Part shown: positions 9,827-22,441 of the stretch, one piece after another
Layout: each line of letters opens with the position of its first letter
Numbering within the stretch: position 1 is the stretch's first letter
NCBI GenBank assembly: GCA_018398765.1
Contig: JAHBMJ010000905.1
Span: 11,878 to 38,581, forward strand
Direction of reading: 5' to 3'
DNA length: 26,704 nt
Source of the DNA: Chromera velia
Lineage: Eukaryota; Sar; Chromeraceae
Notes under the pieces: generated by a model
The model's input: only the letters and a program-made list of their open reading frames with translations
Database searches by the model: none
Told to the model about the DNA's origin: nothing
Position numbers and translations under genes: made by a program

Positions 9827-11200
9827 CTGAAAACAGGTAAACAGAAGAGAAGACGGGGCTTTTGGCAGGGTATAAATAAATTCTTTTGGTTGATAGATAA
9901 TTTGTTTTCATTCATTTGTTCACTCGATGCTGCCGTCTCTCACTCTGCTGTCTGTTTCTCTTTGCCTTTTGATTTCTCTTTCTCCCCGCCCCCCACATCC
10001 CCCTCCCCGACTCCGTCTCTCGCCCGCTCTTGTCTTTTCTTGTCTCTCCAAGTAGATGGATGGGTGGATGGATGGATGGGTGGTTGGTTGGGTGGGTGGA
10101 TGGGTGGATGCATCTCCAGGTGCCCCCTTACTACCCCTCTCGTCGCTGTGTTCTTGTCCTTCTGTTTCTTGCTTTCTCCCTCTGCAATAAGGCCCGTTCT
10201 CCCACTCCAGTCCCCAGTCAAATCCCTTCCAAATGACGCACGCACGTGTCCTCCGTCTCGTCCAGCCTTGTCGTCACCCTTTCAGCTGTAAAACTCGGCA
10301 CTCATCTGCCCCTCATGCTCTCGGCTGCTTCCCCCCCCCTTCCCCCTTGTTTCCCAATCCTCTCTCTCTTGAGTCTCGCCTCAATGAAAGGGAGACGGCC
10401 ATTGGAGATCGCAGAAAGACGGAATCAGACAGAGGGAGGAAGAGGCTCACAGAAGAGGGCTTGGCAGGACTAGCTTGATGCCCTTTCAAACGCATCACAG
10501 CGAAACAAATATGCAGTGAATTGACGGACGCACAAGAGAAAGCAGGTCACGAAACGAAGGCGCCACCCCTCCGTCACGGAAGCGCCACTGAATCGTGGAG
10601 CGATGATGCATTAAACTGCTTTCTCTTGTTTCCTTCGCCCAGTTTCTTTTATGTCTTCCAAGCAGATGTATCTCTGTCTCTCTCTCTCTCGGTATAAGCG
10701 AGGACAGATTGCGAGGTGTACAGCCAGAAACGGTTGGGAAGAAAAAGAAGAGAAGAAAACAAAAGGATGGAATGGAAACCGAATGGAGGGTGGGACCTGT
10801 CAACTCACTGATCGGATTCGGGGGTGAGTGGAGTTTGTGGGCGGGAAACAAAAGGAGACGATTGGAAATCAGATTTTTCTCAGAAAAAGAACGAAAAAAA
10901 GGTCGAAAGAGATCAATTATCATCAAGGCATGCAGCCATCGAGTCGATCGATAGAAACAAACTTCTTCCCTTCCATCCCTTCCGCTCTTCCCCCCGCTTT
11001 CTCTATCGACCTGCTCATGTTCGCTTTCAAAGCCTCCTTCGTTCCTTCCTTCGACAAACACATGAAGAGAAGGGAGGCAGGAACGAACGAATTCGAGATC
11101 AAAGAAACAAATAGGGTCCACAGCTTTTTTTCCCAGAACAATCCCACGCATTCCCCCTCCATCCGGAGGGAGAGACAGTTCCAGTCACACCAGAGGAGGG
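9827..11200. other. Intergenic, no gene recognised
   Basis: Mostly pyrimidine-rich plus strand. A minus-strand stretch near 10120-10175 after a TTGCAG acceptor could be a Lys/Arg/Gln-rich exon but does not join clearly to anything. The 218-residue minus-strand frame 10495-11151 has an unlikely composition and is not proposed as a gene. Confidence 0.35.
10055..10110. repeat. GGAT/GGGT/GGTT microsatellite
   Basis: About 56 bases of GATGGATGGGTGG-type tetranucleotide units with no C on the plus strand. Confidence 0.9.
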
Positions 11201-12596
11201 TCACGCGGTCTTCTCCCACACACGCCTAAACTCTCCCCCTGCATTCCTCATTGTCTGCACACACAAACGCAACCGCACACGCACACGCACAGACAGGGGT
11301 GTCTTCATTTCTTTCTGTCTCTGCTTGTCTATCTGACGGGATCAGAGAGAGAGGGCAGGTCGGAGGTCCTGACATTTCCCTGCACGCGAACAGGCAGGGA
11401 TCTGGAGGAATGGAAGGCAAAGCATCCATCCATCTTTCTGCCCTTTTGCTTGTCTGCCTGCCTGGCGGGATGACTGACTGACCACCTCCATCCTCTTGTC
11501 CCCCAGCATGACTCTCTCCTGCTTCGAGCAATACCTCCCGTTCCTGTATTTGTTCACCACCAGTCGCCTGCAACCTCAGCGTGGACTCATATGCGTTTCT
11601 GTGCACACAAGCATAAGGCAACCGATACACCAAGCGAATCCTGACAGAAGGACATCATGACAGATCACGCAGGGGAAGGAAAGAAGCGTGACAACTCCTA
11701 CTGCCCGCCTGTAGAAGCCTGAAGAACCCAAACAACCCCTTTTGCATTGCACACCGAAGAAAATCGACAGCCTCCCTCTCAAGCAAGAGCCCCGCCTAGC
11801 TGACCCATTCTCCAAGTCAAACTCCTCGGCCTCTAGCTCGTAGTTGTCAGAGAAAGGAAACCAAAAACCTGCACACACATTCACGTGGACAGTTGACGCT
11901 TCCAAGACATTTTACCACCCTTTCATGAAACAGATCGGTAATCGAGAACATCTGTAGAAGAAAAGTACCAAATTTTCTTCCGCTCTTCCCGTTATTCCTC
12001 TCTTTCTCTTCTCCATTCCTCTTCGCTTGTCGCCCAATCATCATCAAGCATGTGTGGTGTCTGGCTGTTTTGCCCATGGATAAGCTAGACTTCAAAAAGC
12101 ACCTCGTCGAAACGCATCTCAACATTTGTTCCGGTGTACCCTCTCCGCCCACACAGACTCCCTCTTACTAGGGCATGCTCATTCATTACCTCGCTCAGTC
12201 ACTGAAATGGAAACATGGCCCCAAACAGGAACTTTCACACCTACACACGGGGTCACCAACACACACACACACACACAGAGGTGGGGGGGCACTGACTGTG
12301 GTGGGTCCTCCGATCTCTGTGCACCGTCTCTTTGTAAGCCGTACTGTGGTGCACGATTGCAACGTCATCCCCCTTCTGCATGCATGCATGCATTTGACAG
12401 GCACGTGCACATTGATCGAACGATGGATGCGTTGATGCAATCACAAAGAGACACGTGAACACATACGTACAAGCCCAGAAACAGCAACTCAATAGGACCC
12501 ATTGAGAGAGCTTCTGATGACTGAATCTGGACGAGCGCTCTGCTCTTCTTCATCCCGACAAAGTAGAACACAGCAGAGTAGAGTAGAGACAGACAG

Positions 12597-12632
<36 letters not shown>

Positions 12633-13670
12633 ACACACACACGCAGAGAGAGAGAGAGAGAGAGAGACTCGACGGACAATTTCGATTCTTTGAAATCTCT
12701 GCCGCCAACGTCCCCATGCGGATTTTGTCCCAGGGGATGCCGCTATTTCTCCTGCATGCATTCCGGGGGAGTCTGTGTTTGTTTGGTTGATTTAATTCCG
12801 AGGTTTGCAGAACGTTGCCTGACTTTCAAATTTGGTCGATCTTACATTCTTCCGAGATCCACCTGCATTGCCGCTTTGCCAAGACTGGCGGAAGGGAACT
12901 TGAAAGCAAGGTCTGTCCAAGGTCATTGACCTACGCCACGTGCCTCCCTCCCTCCCTACCTGTGCTCTCTCTCTGTTGTTCACCGACCGACCTTTTTCGG
13001 CCCTCCAGAAGTTGAGCTCACTCTCCGGATCGGCATCTTGCACAAGCTTCCACTGCAGAGAAGAAGAAGAAAGCAGGAAAGAGAAGAAAGTGAGGTCTCT
13101 CTGTTTCGCACATACTGACCTTTGTTCCCAGGTATCGAAAAACTGTTGCCGAAAAGGCACATGCATGAAAAGATCGGTTCTGAACAGTCTCTCGTGTACC
13201 TCTGTCTCTAATTACGTATGCATACTGCAGGCGGTGGGCCTGACCTGTCCCTCGAAAGCAGAACGGACTGTCGGTGGCCTTGATCGGAGCTTCAGTTTTT
13301 GAACCTCTTCAGTCAAGGCTCTGCCTGGGTGCTTCAGAAAGGCGGTGAAGGCAGTGAAGGCAACGACCTTGTTGCCTTCCAGCGGGTCGGGGGAGGAGGC
13401 AGAAGGGTTCGGCAACCCCCTCTTCTCAAACATGGGAGCCACATACCGACTCTTGAATCCTTCAAAACGTTTCTTCCCCTCCTCCACTAACCGAAATTCT
13501 CTATGTACTCCGCTATCTACCTTCACTTTTGCCTTCGCTGGGAAGAAATGCCTCAGATCAGCGTATGCAATCGTGGTGCACACGCTGATCATCAGGATCC
13601 TCTGAAACCAGGGCCCCTGCCTGAAGGAGGCAAAAGACTGTGGCATGGTGTACAGTGCTCTCACCAACAT
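11201..13670 (-). CDS. Seven-exon gene, single-span protein, family unknown
   Basis: Minus-strand model with exons 13269-13670, 12992-13052, 12846-12862, 12297-12375, 11805-11868, 11483-11567 and 11201-11254 (stop TGA). All phases agree and every acceptor ends in TGCAG. Donors are GTCCGT, GTCGGT, GTAAGA, GTCAGT, GTCAGC and GTCAGT. The product is about 253 residues. The N-terminus MLVRALYTMPQSFASFRQGP precedes one hydrophobic span (about 22-40), then a basic segment HFFPAKAKVKV. Later exons give PESELNFWRAEK, GDDVAIVHHSTAYKETVHRD, DNYELEAEEFDLENG and NKYRNGRYCSKQERVMLGDK. The short basic N-terminus and single span would suit a mitochondrial inner-membrane subunit, but that is inference. Least certain are the 17-base exon and the first junction. 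A different third junction would end the protein at a TAG at 12743. An alternative first exon ending near 13709 is also possible. Confidence 0.5.
12259..12277. repeat. Short AC microsatellite
   Basis: (AC)n of about 19 bases, inside an intron of the minus-strand gene model. Confidence 0.9.
12600..12667. repeat. Compound AC / GA microsatellite
   Basis: (AC)n to 12642 followed directly by (GA)n to 12667, inside an intron of the minus-strand gene model. Confidence 0.95.
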
Positions 13671-14363
13671 CTCTCTCTATCAGTTGAATCCTCCCTCCAA
13701 CCTGCTTTCGTAAAGGGATTGCGACACCATGAGAGCAGAGTAGAGGCTTGTCTCCTTTCTCCCAGCTTTGGTTACACAGAAATGATAGACAGATCGAAAT
13801 GTCGGTGAAGCGGGTGGAAAGAGAAACGCTGTACCGTGTGACAGCTGGTGAACAACAGAACACAGGAAGGCATCCGCGAGACAGCGCTGGGACGGTGGGA
13901 CCGCGGACCATACTCGCACGCACTCCATGGGACCTTTTTGGTTGGTTGGGGGGCACGTAAGTTTAAATTCCGTTCAATGCCTGGGGTGGCACTGCATGTC
14001 GATGCATGCCGTATCCTTTTCCTTGAACTCGACTTCGATTATCAACTGATTCAATTGAAGATCGCAAAGTCCGGTGGATTGGCCGTAGAAAGAGTGGCAG
14101 TGGAGCAGTGGGAAGAGGCTTTGAAAGTGTGTTGCTGTGTCCCGCTTGTCTAGGGTCGTTGTGCGGGAAGATTGGGCTTAGTGCACGGATGGAGACGGCG
14201 GGATCAAAAATTAACCCAAGTGAGAGCTAGACTAATGATGGAAGACTTGTCGTCCGTTTCCTCTGCATTTCCGCTGAAGTTGGGATCTTCCCTTTGTCGA
14301 AGTTCTTTGTCTGTTTTGCTCGTCAGTTGGTAGGACGGAGAGAGAGAGAGAGTCTGGATCTCG
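13671..14363. other. Divergent intergenic region
   Basis: This lies between the start of the minus-strand gene and the start of the long plus-strand gene, so it should hold both promoters. No TATA box or other clear element is seen. A plus-strand frame at 13981-14153 (containing LFLELDFDYQLIQLKIAKSG, ending at a TAG) looks mildly coding-like but has no partner exon. Confidence 0.4.
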
Positions 14364-15082
14364 ATGTGCACCACCTCCCTTTTCTCCCGTCTCCCTCGGC
14401 TTCTCTCTGTGATCCTGGGAGTCTGTGTTCTCCTGGGAAACAATCTGACAGAGGGAAAAACTCTGGGACGACGGAGAATGGTGGGTTTGGGGGAGGCGAG
14501 AAGGACAAACTTTGAGCGGGGTGTGCAGGGGTGCAGACGGGATTTCAATATATGCGTACATACTCGATTCTATCATGGCAGAACCCTTCCGCTCAACTCT
14601 GGGATCCTCCTTCATCTCGTATCGAGATCTGTATATTAATATTATTAATATAATTTGAGTTGCGCAACATTCTCATAGAATTGCCTCGGTAGTGCCTATG
14701 TCTGCCCGCTCCTTAAACAAACTCAAAACAGACTTCTCACAGAAAGGTTCCAAAAAGTGTCTGGCCAGAATGCATGCCAAGTAATGTATTAATATTTCCA
14801 GATGAATGACAGTACTCACTCATCAGAAAGATCGAATTTCCGTTTGTGTCTTGCAGGCCTCCTCCTCTACTGCTGCCTCGTCACCAGTGTCAGCGTATGA
14901 CCAGATAGTCGAGCTTCTCAAGAGGCTGAAGGAGAGAGCTGATGAAGAGAGCGAAAGAGACAAGGCTGTCCACGATAAAATCGACTGCTGGTGTGGGAAG
15001 ACAAAGGAGGCTGCAAAGGAGCAGATAGAGATCCTCGAGTGAGTCAGTGAAAGCCAGTCTTGTTGATCGACGCGCACATGTC

Positions 15083-15128
<46 letters not shown>

Positions 15129-17309
15129 GTGTGTGTGTGTGTGTGTGTGTTGATGCGTTTGCGTCTGTAGACATCTTTCGGCGGATGGACTTATGGCGCG
15201 CATTCTTCCGTGTGTCAACGTGTGAGTGGCCCAGTACCTGTTGGTGTATGCATGTGGTGCTACCTACACGCGCTGGTTGTGTGTCTGTCTCTCTGCAGCT
15301 CCCGAATGAAAGAGCTGGAGTCGAGCCTGTCGATCAAGAAGTCTCGCATCGAAACGCTGACGGCAGAAATCGACAGCAGCGGAAAGGTCAGAAGCAACAA
15401 CCAGGGCAGGGTCTGAGACTAGCATGCAGTCCTTCTGCTTTGGGGCGGCTCGTGTGTAAATTTGACCTTCTCTGCATGTGCGGTGTTGTATGCTTCTTCG
15501 TCTTCCCGCGTTGTAAATGAGTTTGTTTTTTCTGGCTTCTTCCTCATCTCTTTTCTTTGAGAAGAAAAGATCGAGGAAGGGAAAAAGAAAAAATGAAAAA
15601 GAGAAGCAACCTGCACGCCTCCACTTGGATGAGTCTCGACGGCGACGATCTGTCTCTCTGTGCATGAGAATCGGAAGCTTCTTCCCCTCGTCCTCTCTCC
15701 GTCCTTCTCTTTCCATCTCATTGTACGGTCATCTGCATTCATGCAGGAGGCTGAGGACAAGAAGGCCTCCCTAGATGACGCTGGAGCTGCGAGGGAGGCG
15801 GCGTTGGCTGCTTTCATTCAAGAGAAGAAGGGTCTGTCTGTTCTGACTGTCTTCCGTGTTTGTTCGTTTGTTTGTTTGTTTGTGTGTCGATTGGCTGGGC
15901 TGGGTTCGAATCGTGTAGATAAGTCTGTGTGCATGTTTCTTCTGCTGTGTAGAGGGGTCAACAGACTCATTCACTGCCAGTCGTTTCATCGCACATAAGC
16001 CGGTATTCGCACGCGCAAACAGACAGACATGTCTTTTCCCTTTTCCGTCACTGTAGGTGTGTATCCAGTACGGCAGCTGTTGCCTCCATAGTAATGGCTC
16101 TGTAGTGTGCATTGCAGAACAAGCATTTAGACGTTCGGTCTCGACGCTTTCCAACGCCGTTTCGTGCAAGATGCGTCTCTGCATGTAAGTGCATACGCAA
16201 ATTGATACACTTTTCAGCATCCGAGCGTCCTCTCTCGTTCTTTCTGCAGAGCTCGAGGCGGCTCTCGCGTCCATCCGCCGTGCGGTTGGGGTTCTGCGTG
16301 CCTCCGCGTTTGTTGGCGCTCCGGGTTCGGGTTTCGGTCTGGGTCTGGGGGGGTCAGGCGACCCGGGAGAGAGGGAACTGTTGCAAGTTGCAGTGAAGGC
16401 AGTGGCCAATCAGTTGGTCTCTCTGAACGCTCTCGAAGCCGTACCTTCTCTGTATGGAAATCAGACTGCGAGAGGGGAGGCAGGGGGGGGGAGTAACGAG
16501 ACGGTTGGATTGCAGCAGCAGGGAGTGGAGAGGGGGAATGAGTCTTCTTCCTCCCCCCCGCCCCCGGCTTCCTCTCCATTCAGCAATCTGCTCTCCCGAG
16601 ATGGAGCTGCATTGATGGAGACCCTCAGGGAGATGAGTGGAGAGGACGACGACGAAGAGGAAAAGAGTCACAGCCAGGAGGCTGGGAATAGAGGAGAAAG
16701 CAGCGGGAAAGGGAACGAGACATTGACGATGACAGAGACTCACAGCAGACGTGAGACAGAGAGTCAGAATTCGAACGCCACTTCTTCCTCTTCCTTTTCC
16801 TCTGTTGATGCTCATCGGGAGGGCAAGGCAAAGAAGGAAAGGAGCCGGAAGGGGACTGACGGGTGAGTGACTTGACTGAGGTTGAACAGCCAGTTGAAGA
16901 CGGGAGATTCCTTTTAATTTTTGTTCTGTCCTTTGTAATATTAAGTCAAGTGCCGGTAACAGAATATTCTTGCGCTCATGAATCTGATTCCCTATTGTTC
17001 TTTTCTGACAGAAGTGAACCAGGTCCTTTGAGGGTGTCAAGCAGGCCTGTGACCCACCAAGCGTGAGAGGACCTGATCGATTGTCTAGCCAGAGAGAGCG
17101 AAACTGCAAACACTTCTTTCTGTGGGAGAACGGACCCATTCCACGCAGATCTTCTTACGCTTGGTTTCTCAGTTTCTTCTTTCTCTTTGGTCCCTCATCT
17201 CTCTGTCTTAGAGCATTCAGACACAGCTAGTCGTCTCTCCCCCCCTTTTCTCCCTGCTGGTATTTAGAAGATCAGGAAAGAACCCAAAAGAAAAAACAGG
17301 CAATCAATG

Positions 17310-17344
<35 letters not shown>

Positions 17345-17924
17345 CAGCCCCCACTCCTCCACCATTGCCGCCATTCTGGAGTCTATCGGGGAGAGTCTGC
17401 AGAGACGTCTAGAGGGACTCCTCAAGGCCAGTCTGACCCGCAGGAAGAAAAGTAAAACAAAGTAGAAAATTGTACGGATGGTTAAGTTGTATCAATGCTT
17501 CATGCGATAAAGTGCAAACGCCGCTCTGTTCCAGACAGTGAAGCTCGCTAGAGACGTCTGGAAGTTGGAGTCAAGGTGGAACTGGTGTCAGGGGGAGGGT
17601 TGGAGTCCTCTGCGTCCCTCTATCTTTCTCTGGACGGGTGCATGTTGGTGTGATCATGGCCCTCCCTCCCTCCTCTCTTTATGGACCGACTGACTGTTCG
17701 AACCTTCCGTGGCCTGCAGACCGAGAGGGACGAGCGCGGTTCATTCGCAGACACGAGTAGCTACGAGGAAGAAGCAGTGCGTCTTCTTTTGGAAACCGTT
17801 GAGAGGAAGGGAAAGGAGAAGGACGAACTGGAAGCGCGGATGGTAAGTCTCTCCACGTCTACCGCCCCCCTCCCTTTGTGTGTGTGTGTGTGTGTGTGCG
17901 TGTGTGCGTGCCTCTCTCTTTCTC

Positions 17925-17959
<35 letters not shown>

Positions 17960-20900
17960 CACCTGTCGAAGCTCTTTTCTCACTTTTTTTCCTTCGTCTC
18001 TCTGAGGGCCCCCTCTTCGGTGCGGCCTTCCCTATCCGTTCTCTCCCCCCCTTTCCTGAAGCATCAGTTCTCTCCTCAGATTATCCCAATTTGCCCACAC
18101 TGACATGCTTGTGTAAGACAAGACTGCGGCATCCAGCTTCACGGAGAATCGGCAGGCTGCTTTTCGGACCTCCAGACAAGGCGAGGTGCACCTCAGGAAG
18201 CCAGCGGACCGATCTATTGATTGATTCACCTGTCTTCCTTTCCTCTGCCAACAACGCAAGTGTCTTAATTCAGGCTGCAGCGTCATGTAGAACAAACTGC
18301 CTTTTCTGCAAATGGTCAAGTGCGCAAAAAAGAGAAGTTGCGATTGGCAGTCTTTTTCTGTGTACACTTGCCTGCCCGTACAATTTCTGCAGGCTGCGAA
18401 TGCCGAGGAGAAAAGTACCGCAGAGCTCGAACTGCAGAACAGTCAGTGAGCATTTCAAGGTGCACGCTTGAAAATACAGACGCAACTACGCAGCAAGATA
18501 AGATAAGAATCGAAGAAGCTTCCCTCCCATTGCCCTGACCATGTGATTTCTCAGTGAACACATCTTGTTATGTCGTTTCTGTTCCCGAACGAGAGAGAGA
18601 GAGGGGGGTGAGGGCGGCTCAAGTGAGGCCCTTGTCAGGTCTTCCATGGGACAAAAATCAATTTGCCTCTTCCGCCCCCCCCCTTCCTATATTTTCTCTT
18701 TTCTTCTGTGTATGCTTCCCCTCTTGCACTGCAGCAAAGAAACTTCTCCACGAGACGACAAAAGTCTGTCAGCAGAAGGACGCTGAATACGCAGGTCGGT
18801 TCTCTCTCTCTCTTTCTCTCTCTCTATTGTGTGCGCCCACTTGAATCTCAAGAAAGGCTATTGCTGGGAGGGAGGGAGGGGGAACCGGGTGCAAGGATCG
18901 AAGTGGGTACGGTGCGCAACCTGCATGTGATGGTTTCTGTCCGTCATCTTGTCTTTGTCCATCCATCCGTTGTCTTCTCTCTCTCTCTTTCTGTCCATCG
19001 CGCACTCTGTCGCTTTGAATAATCCATGACGGGATGCACACTCAGAAGAGCGATGAGAGTCTTGGGGGAACAAAGGGTGGGCAGAAGGGAGCAACCTTCA
19101 CTTAGTGTCTTCGTCTGAAATTTGCCTCTTCGACTCTCTTTCTCCCTCTTTCTTTCTTTGCGCGTGTGCGTACGTGGGTGTGCAGACCGGGTCCGATCTC
19201 AACAGGAGGAGATGCAGGCAATTCGCGAGGCCCTTGCCTTCTTCCTTTCCGATCAGGGAAGACAAATTCTCGAGGGCGCACTCCCCTCCCCCTCCTCTGG
19301 ATCTTCTGCCTTCGTCCAGTCCCTTCTTCAACTTGATCTTCTCAGTGGAAGTGGAAGATTGAATGCGGGTACCCGGAACCCGCTCTCCCCCACCGGGTCT
19401 GGGTCTTCAGCCGTGTTGCGGGGTAGTGCAGGCATCAGAAGCAGAAAGCAGAGAGACGGAGATGGAGGAAGAAGGACAGCCGCTGCCCTTCTCGCTTTAC
19501 GCACGTCCTTTGAAGGCATGCAGCAGAGAGAGGAGGAAGAGACGGGGGCTCAAGGAGATCAATCTCGTCTGGGGGCATACAGAGGCCTGGCTGCTGCGTT
19601 GGGCGCCTTGTTCGATCACAAGGAAAAGGAAAAGGAAAAGAATGCGCCAACCGCAGAGCCGCCGTCCGTCCACGAGACCACAACGCCGTCTCCCGGTCTG
19701 GGCGAGACGGGGAGTGAAGGGGAGACGGGGGGTGAATTCGGAGAGGTTCTGGCTGCCATCGCACGACTGGTCAAGGAGTTGAAGGAAGAAGACAAGAAGG
19801 AGGCAAAGAAGAGAGACAGGTGAGGGAAAGGAAGAAAGGGAAGGGAAGGGGGGCGAAGCCTTAGGAGCTGGGTGGCGAAAGCCGAATGAAGGGGATCGAT
19901 GGGCACAAACAGACAAAAGTGTGCATGTGAAAGGGACGGAACAAATTAGATCATATGTCTGAACGTGAGCGAGAACAGTTTGCGGCCTTGAAGGCTGTTG
20001 TCGTTCTTTGGCCGCTGTAGGGTCAAAGTGACTGCAGTCTCTTTTCGTTTTTCTCAGTTGTTCGCTCCATAGACTTGATGCCGATTTCACTTTCTCCCTT
20101 CTCCCCTTCTCTCCTTGCAGTTGCCTGTCTGCGTATCGCAACCACACCTCAGCTAGTGATGCTCTCATGAGCCAGGTGGGTGGGTGGGTGGGTTGTGTGT
20201 TGGGGCGTTTTGGTGTGAGACAATGAGTGTGCGTGCGCATTTGTGCTGTTGTGTTTTGTTGTCGTGTTGTCTCTGCCTTTGCCTATTTTGAAAAACTTCT
20301 GGCATTCACTGACACGAGGAGAGAGAGGACCTTTGTGCTGGACGGCTCTGACTGCTGGCGGGGAAGAATCGGATGGGGCTGCACGATGCTGAAGGGACGT
20401 GGATGTTGCAGAGAAAAGCGAAAGAACCTGAAAAGCCTCTCACCCCCTTTGTATTTGATATCTGTTCATGCATAAGAGGGAACTGCGTGTCTGTCTGTGT
20501 GTGTGCGTCGAAAGCACTGAATGGATGACTGCATGAACGACCGAACGCTTCTGTGCAGTTCCGCTCTGCTACCGCGAGTGTTGATGATCTCCAGAGGGCT
20601 CTCGAGGAGACGGAGACGGACCTTGCAGAAGCCAACGCGACTGCAGAGAGGATTCAGAGGGCGATGGAGGAACTGGAGGAAGAGAGGCACGCGGAGAAGG
20701 AGCTATTTGAGTCCCAGAACGAATGTCAGTATGTTTGTCAAGAATGGAAGGAAGGACACATGCAAGTAAAATACAACTCAGGAAGCAAAGGACGAAGGAA
20801 GCAAGGGACGAAGGAAGTAAGGGACGAAGGAAGCAAGGGACGAAGGAAGCAAGGGACGAAGGAAGCAAAGGACGAAGGAAGCAAGGGACGAAGGAAGCAA

Positions 20901-22400
20901 GGGACGAAGGAAGCAAAGGACGAAGGAAGCAAAGGACGAAGGAAGCAAGGGACGAAGGAAGCAAGGGACGAAGGAAGCAAGGGACGAAGGAAGCAAGGGA
21001 GGAAGGAAGCAAGGGACGAAGGAAGCAAAGGACGAAGGAAGCAAGGGACGAAGGAAGCAAGGGACGAAGGAAGCAAGGGAGGAAGGAAGCAAGGGACGAA
21101 GGAAGCACGGGACGAAGAAAGCAAGGGAGGAAGGAAGCAAGGGACGAAGGAAGCAAGGGACGAAGGAAGCAAGGGACGAAGGAAAGACCGTCAATTGGGT
21201 TTTGTGAAAGCTGGGTCTCGAGGGAGGATCATATGGGGGAAGAATGTTCATTGGGTGGAAGGGAAAAGTAACGGTAGGATTGACAGACAGCCAACGCCGT
21301 GACAAGACGAGCGACTTGATTGGATTGTGTGTGATTGGGTTCTGTTTCTCTCCGTCTTTTCTTTGCTTGTTTGTTTGTTCTTTCTGTTCTTCGTTCCTTT
21401 CTTTCTTCTCTCACCCTCTCTTTCCAGCCGGCTGCCTGTCTTTCGATTGTTCCGTGTTGCCTTTCTTGTGCAATCTCCCCTCTGCAGATAAAGAGAGTGC
21501 GCAGACGATGCTGGACGATGCTATTGAGAAGCTGACTGTGTACCTGAATGGCGAGAAGAAAGCTCCAGAGACGCCCACATCAACTCCCACTCTTCCCGTC
21601 TCCCCGTCCCCCTCACCCGTCACGTCTCTCCACACAAGAGAGACGTTGACGATGACAGAGAGCCCACACCCGTCTCTTCAAGACTCAAGCAGCCTGCCTC
21701 AACCAGATCTCACACCGAAGATCAGATATGTCAAGGCTGCATCCGCTCTTCTACAAGAGTCTGCGGGCAGCGAAGAAAGAGAGCGGACAGGCCTCGCCGA
21801 CACCTCTCCTGCTTCTCCCCCGTCTCTTCTGGAAAGCCATGAGTCCAACAAACAAGAAAGCATGAGTAGGAGTAAAAGGAGGAGGGAGAAGACACGTACC
21901 GCAGTGCTGGACCCTTTGTCGGTCCCCCCCCCCAGCTTTTCTGCTCGGAGATCTACCTCTCCCTCCGAAGTGATTCTGAGAGTGTTGGTTTCTGTCCGAG
22001 ACAACTTGAGAGCTTCGAGAGACAGGCTTTTGAAAGAAGAGCAGAAGGACGCCGAGAGGTACGACGAGGAGATGCAGGCCCTCCAGACGTCCTACGAAGA
22101 GGCCCTGGCAGAGGTGTCGGAGGTCAAACAAGAAAGAGGTGGGTAGGGAGGACTGAGCCGTAGAAAAAGACAGACAGAGATGAAAGAACGGAGACGGGAA
22201 CTAATACGGAAATGTTATGGAAGACCGCACTTGCGTGACTGCAAGCCTGTTATTCAAGATTTGAGAAAAGAATGGTCTCTAACTGCGTTGACGTTCCCTT
22301 TCCAAATCCTGAGATTTTCTCTCATTCACTTGCGGGCTCTCGAGACCTGATTGACCCTCACTACGTCTTTTTTGTCTGTTTGCGTTTTTTTCTTCTCGCT

Positions 22401-22441
<41 letters not shown>

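Noticed and set aside
10495..11151. 218-residue minus-strand frame
   Set aside because: Residue composition is erratic, with Ser/Phe/Leu runs from pyrimidine tracts, and there is no splice-supported structure.
12743..12751. Nine-base terminal exon (GAG AAA TAG) for the minus-strand gene
   Set aside because: Phase fits after a TGCAG acceptor, but skipping it allows four further in-phase, protein-like exons, which is more convincing.
15895..15925. GGTTCGAATC, a tRNA T-arm-like word
   Set aside because: No A box, acceptor stem or anticodon arm at the right spacing; it lies inside an intron of the coiled-coil gene.
20553..21302. 249-residue and similar frames over the 16-base repeat
   Set aside because: Only the first part (to 20724) is a real exon. 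The rest is minisatellite, open in all frames because of its composition.
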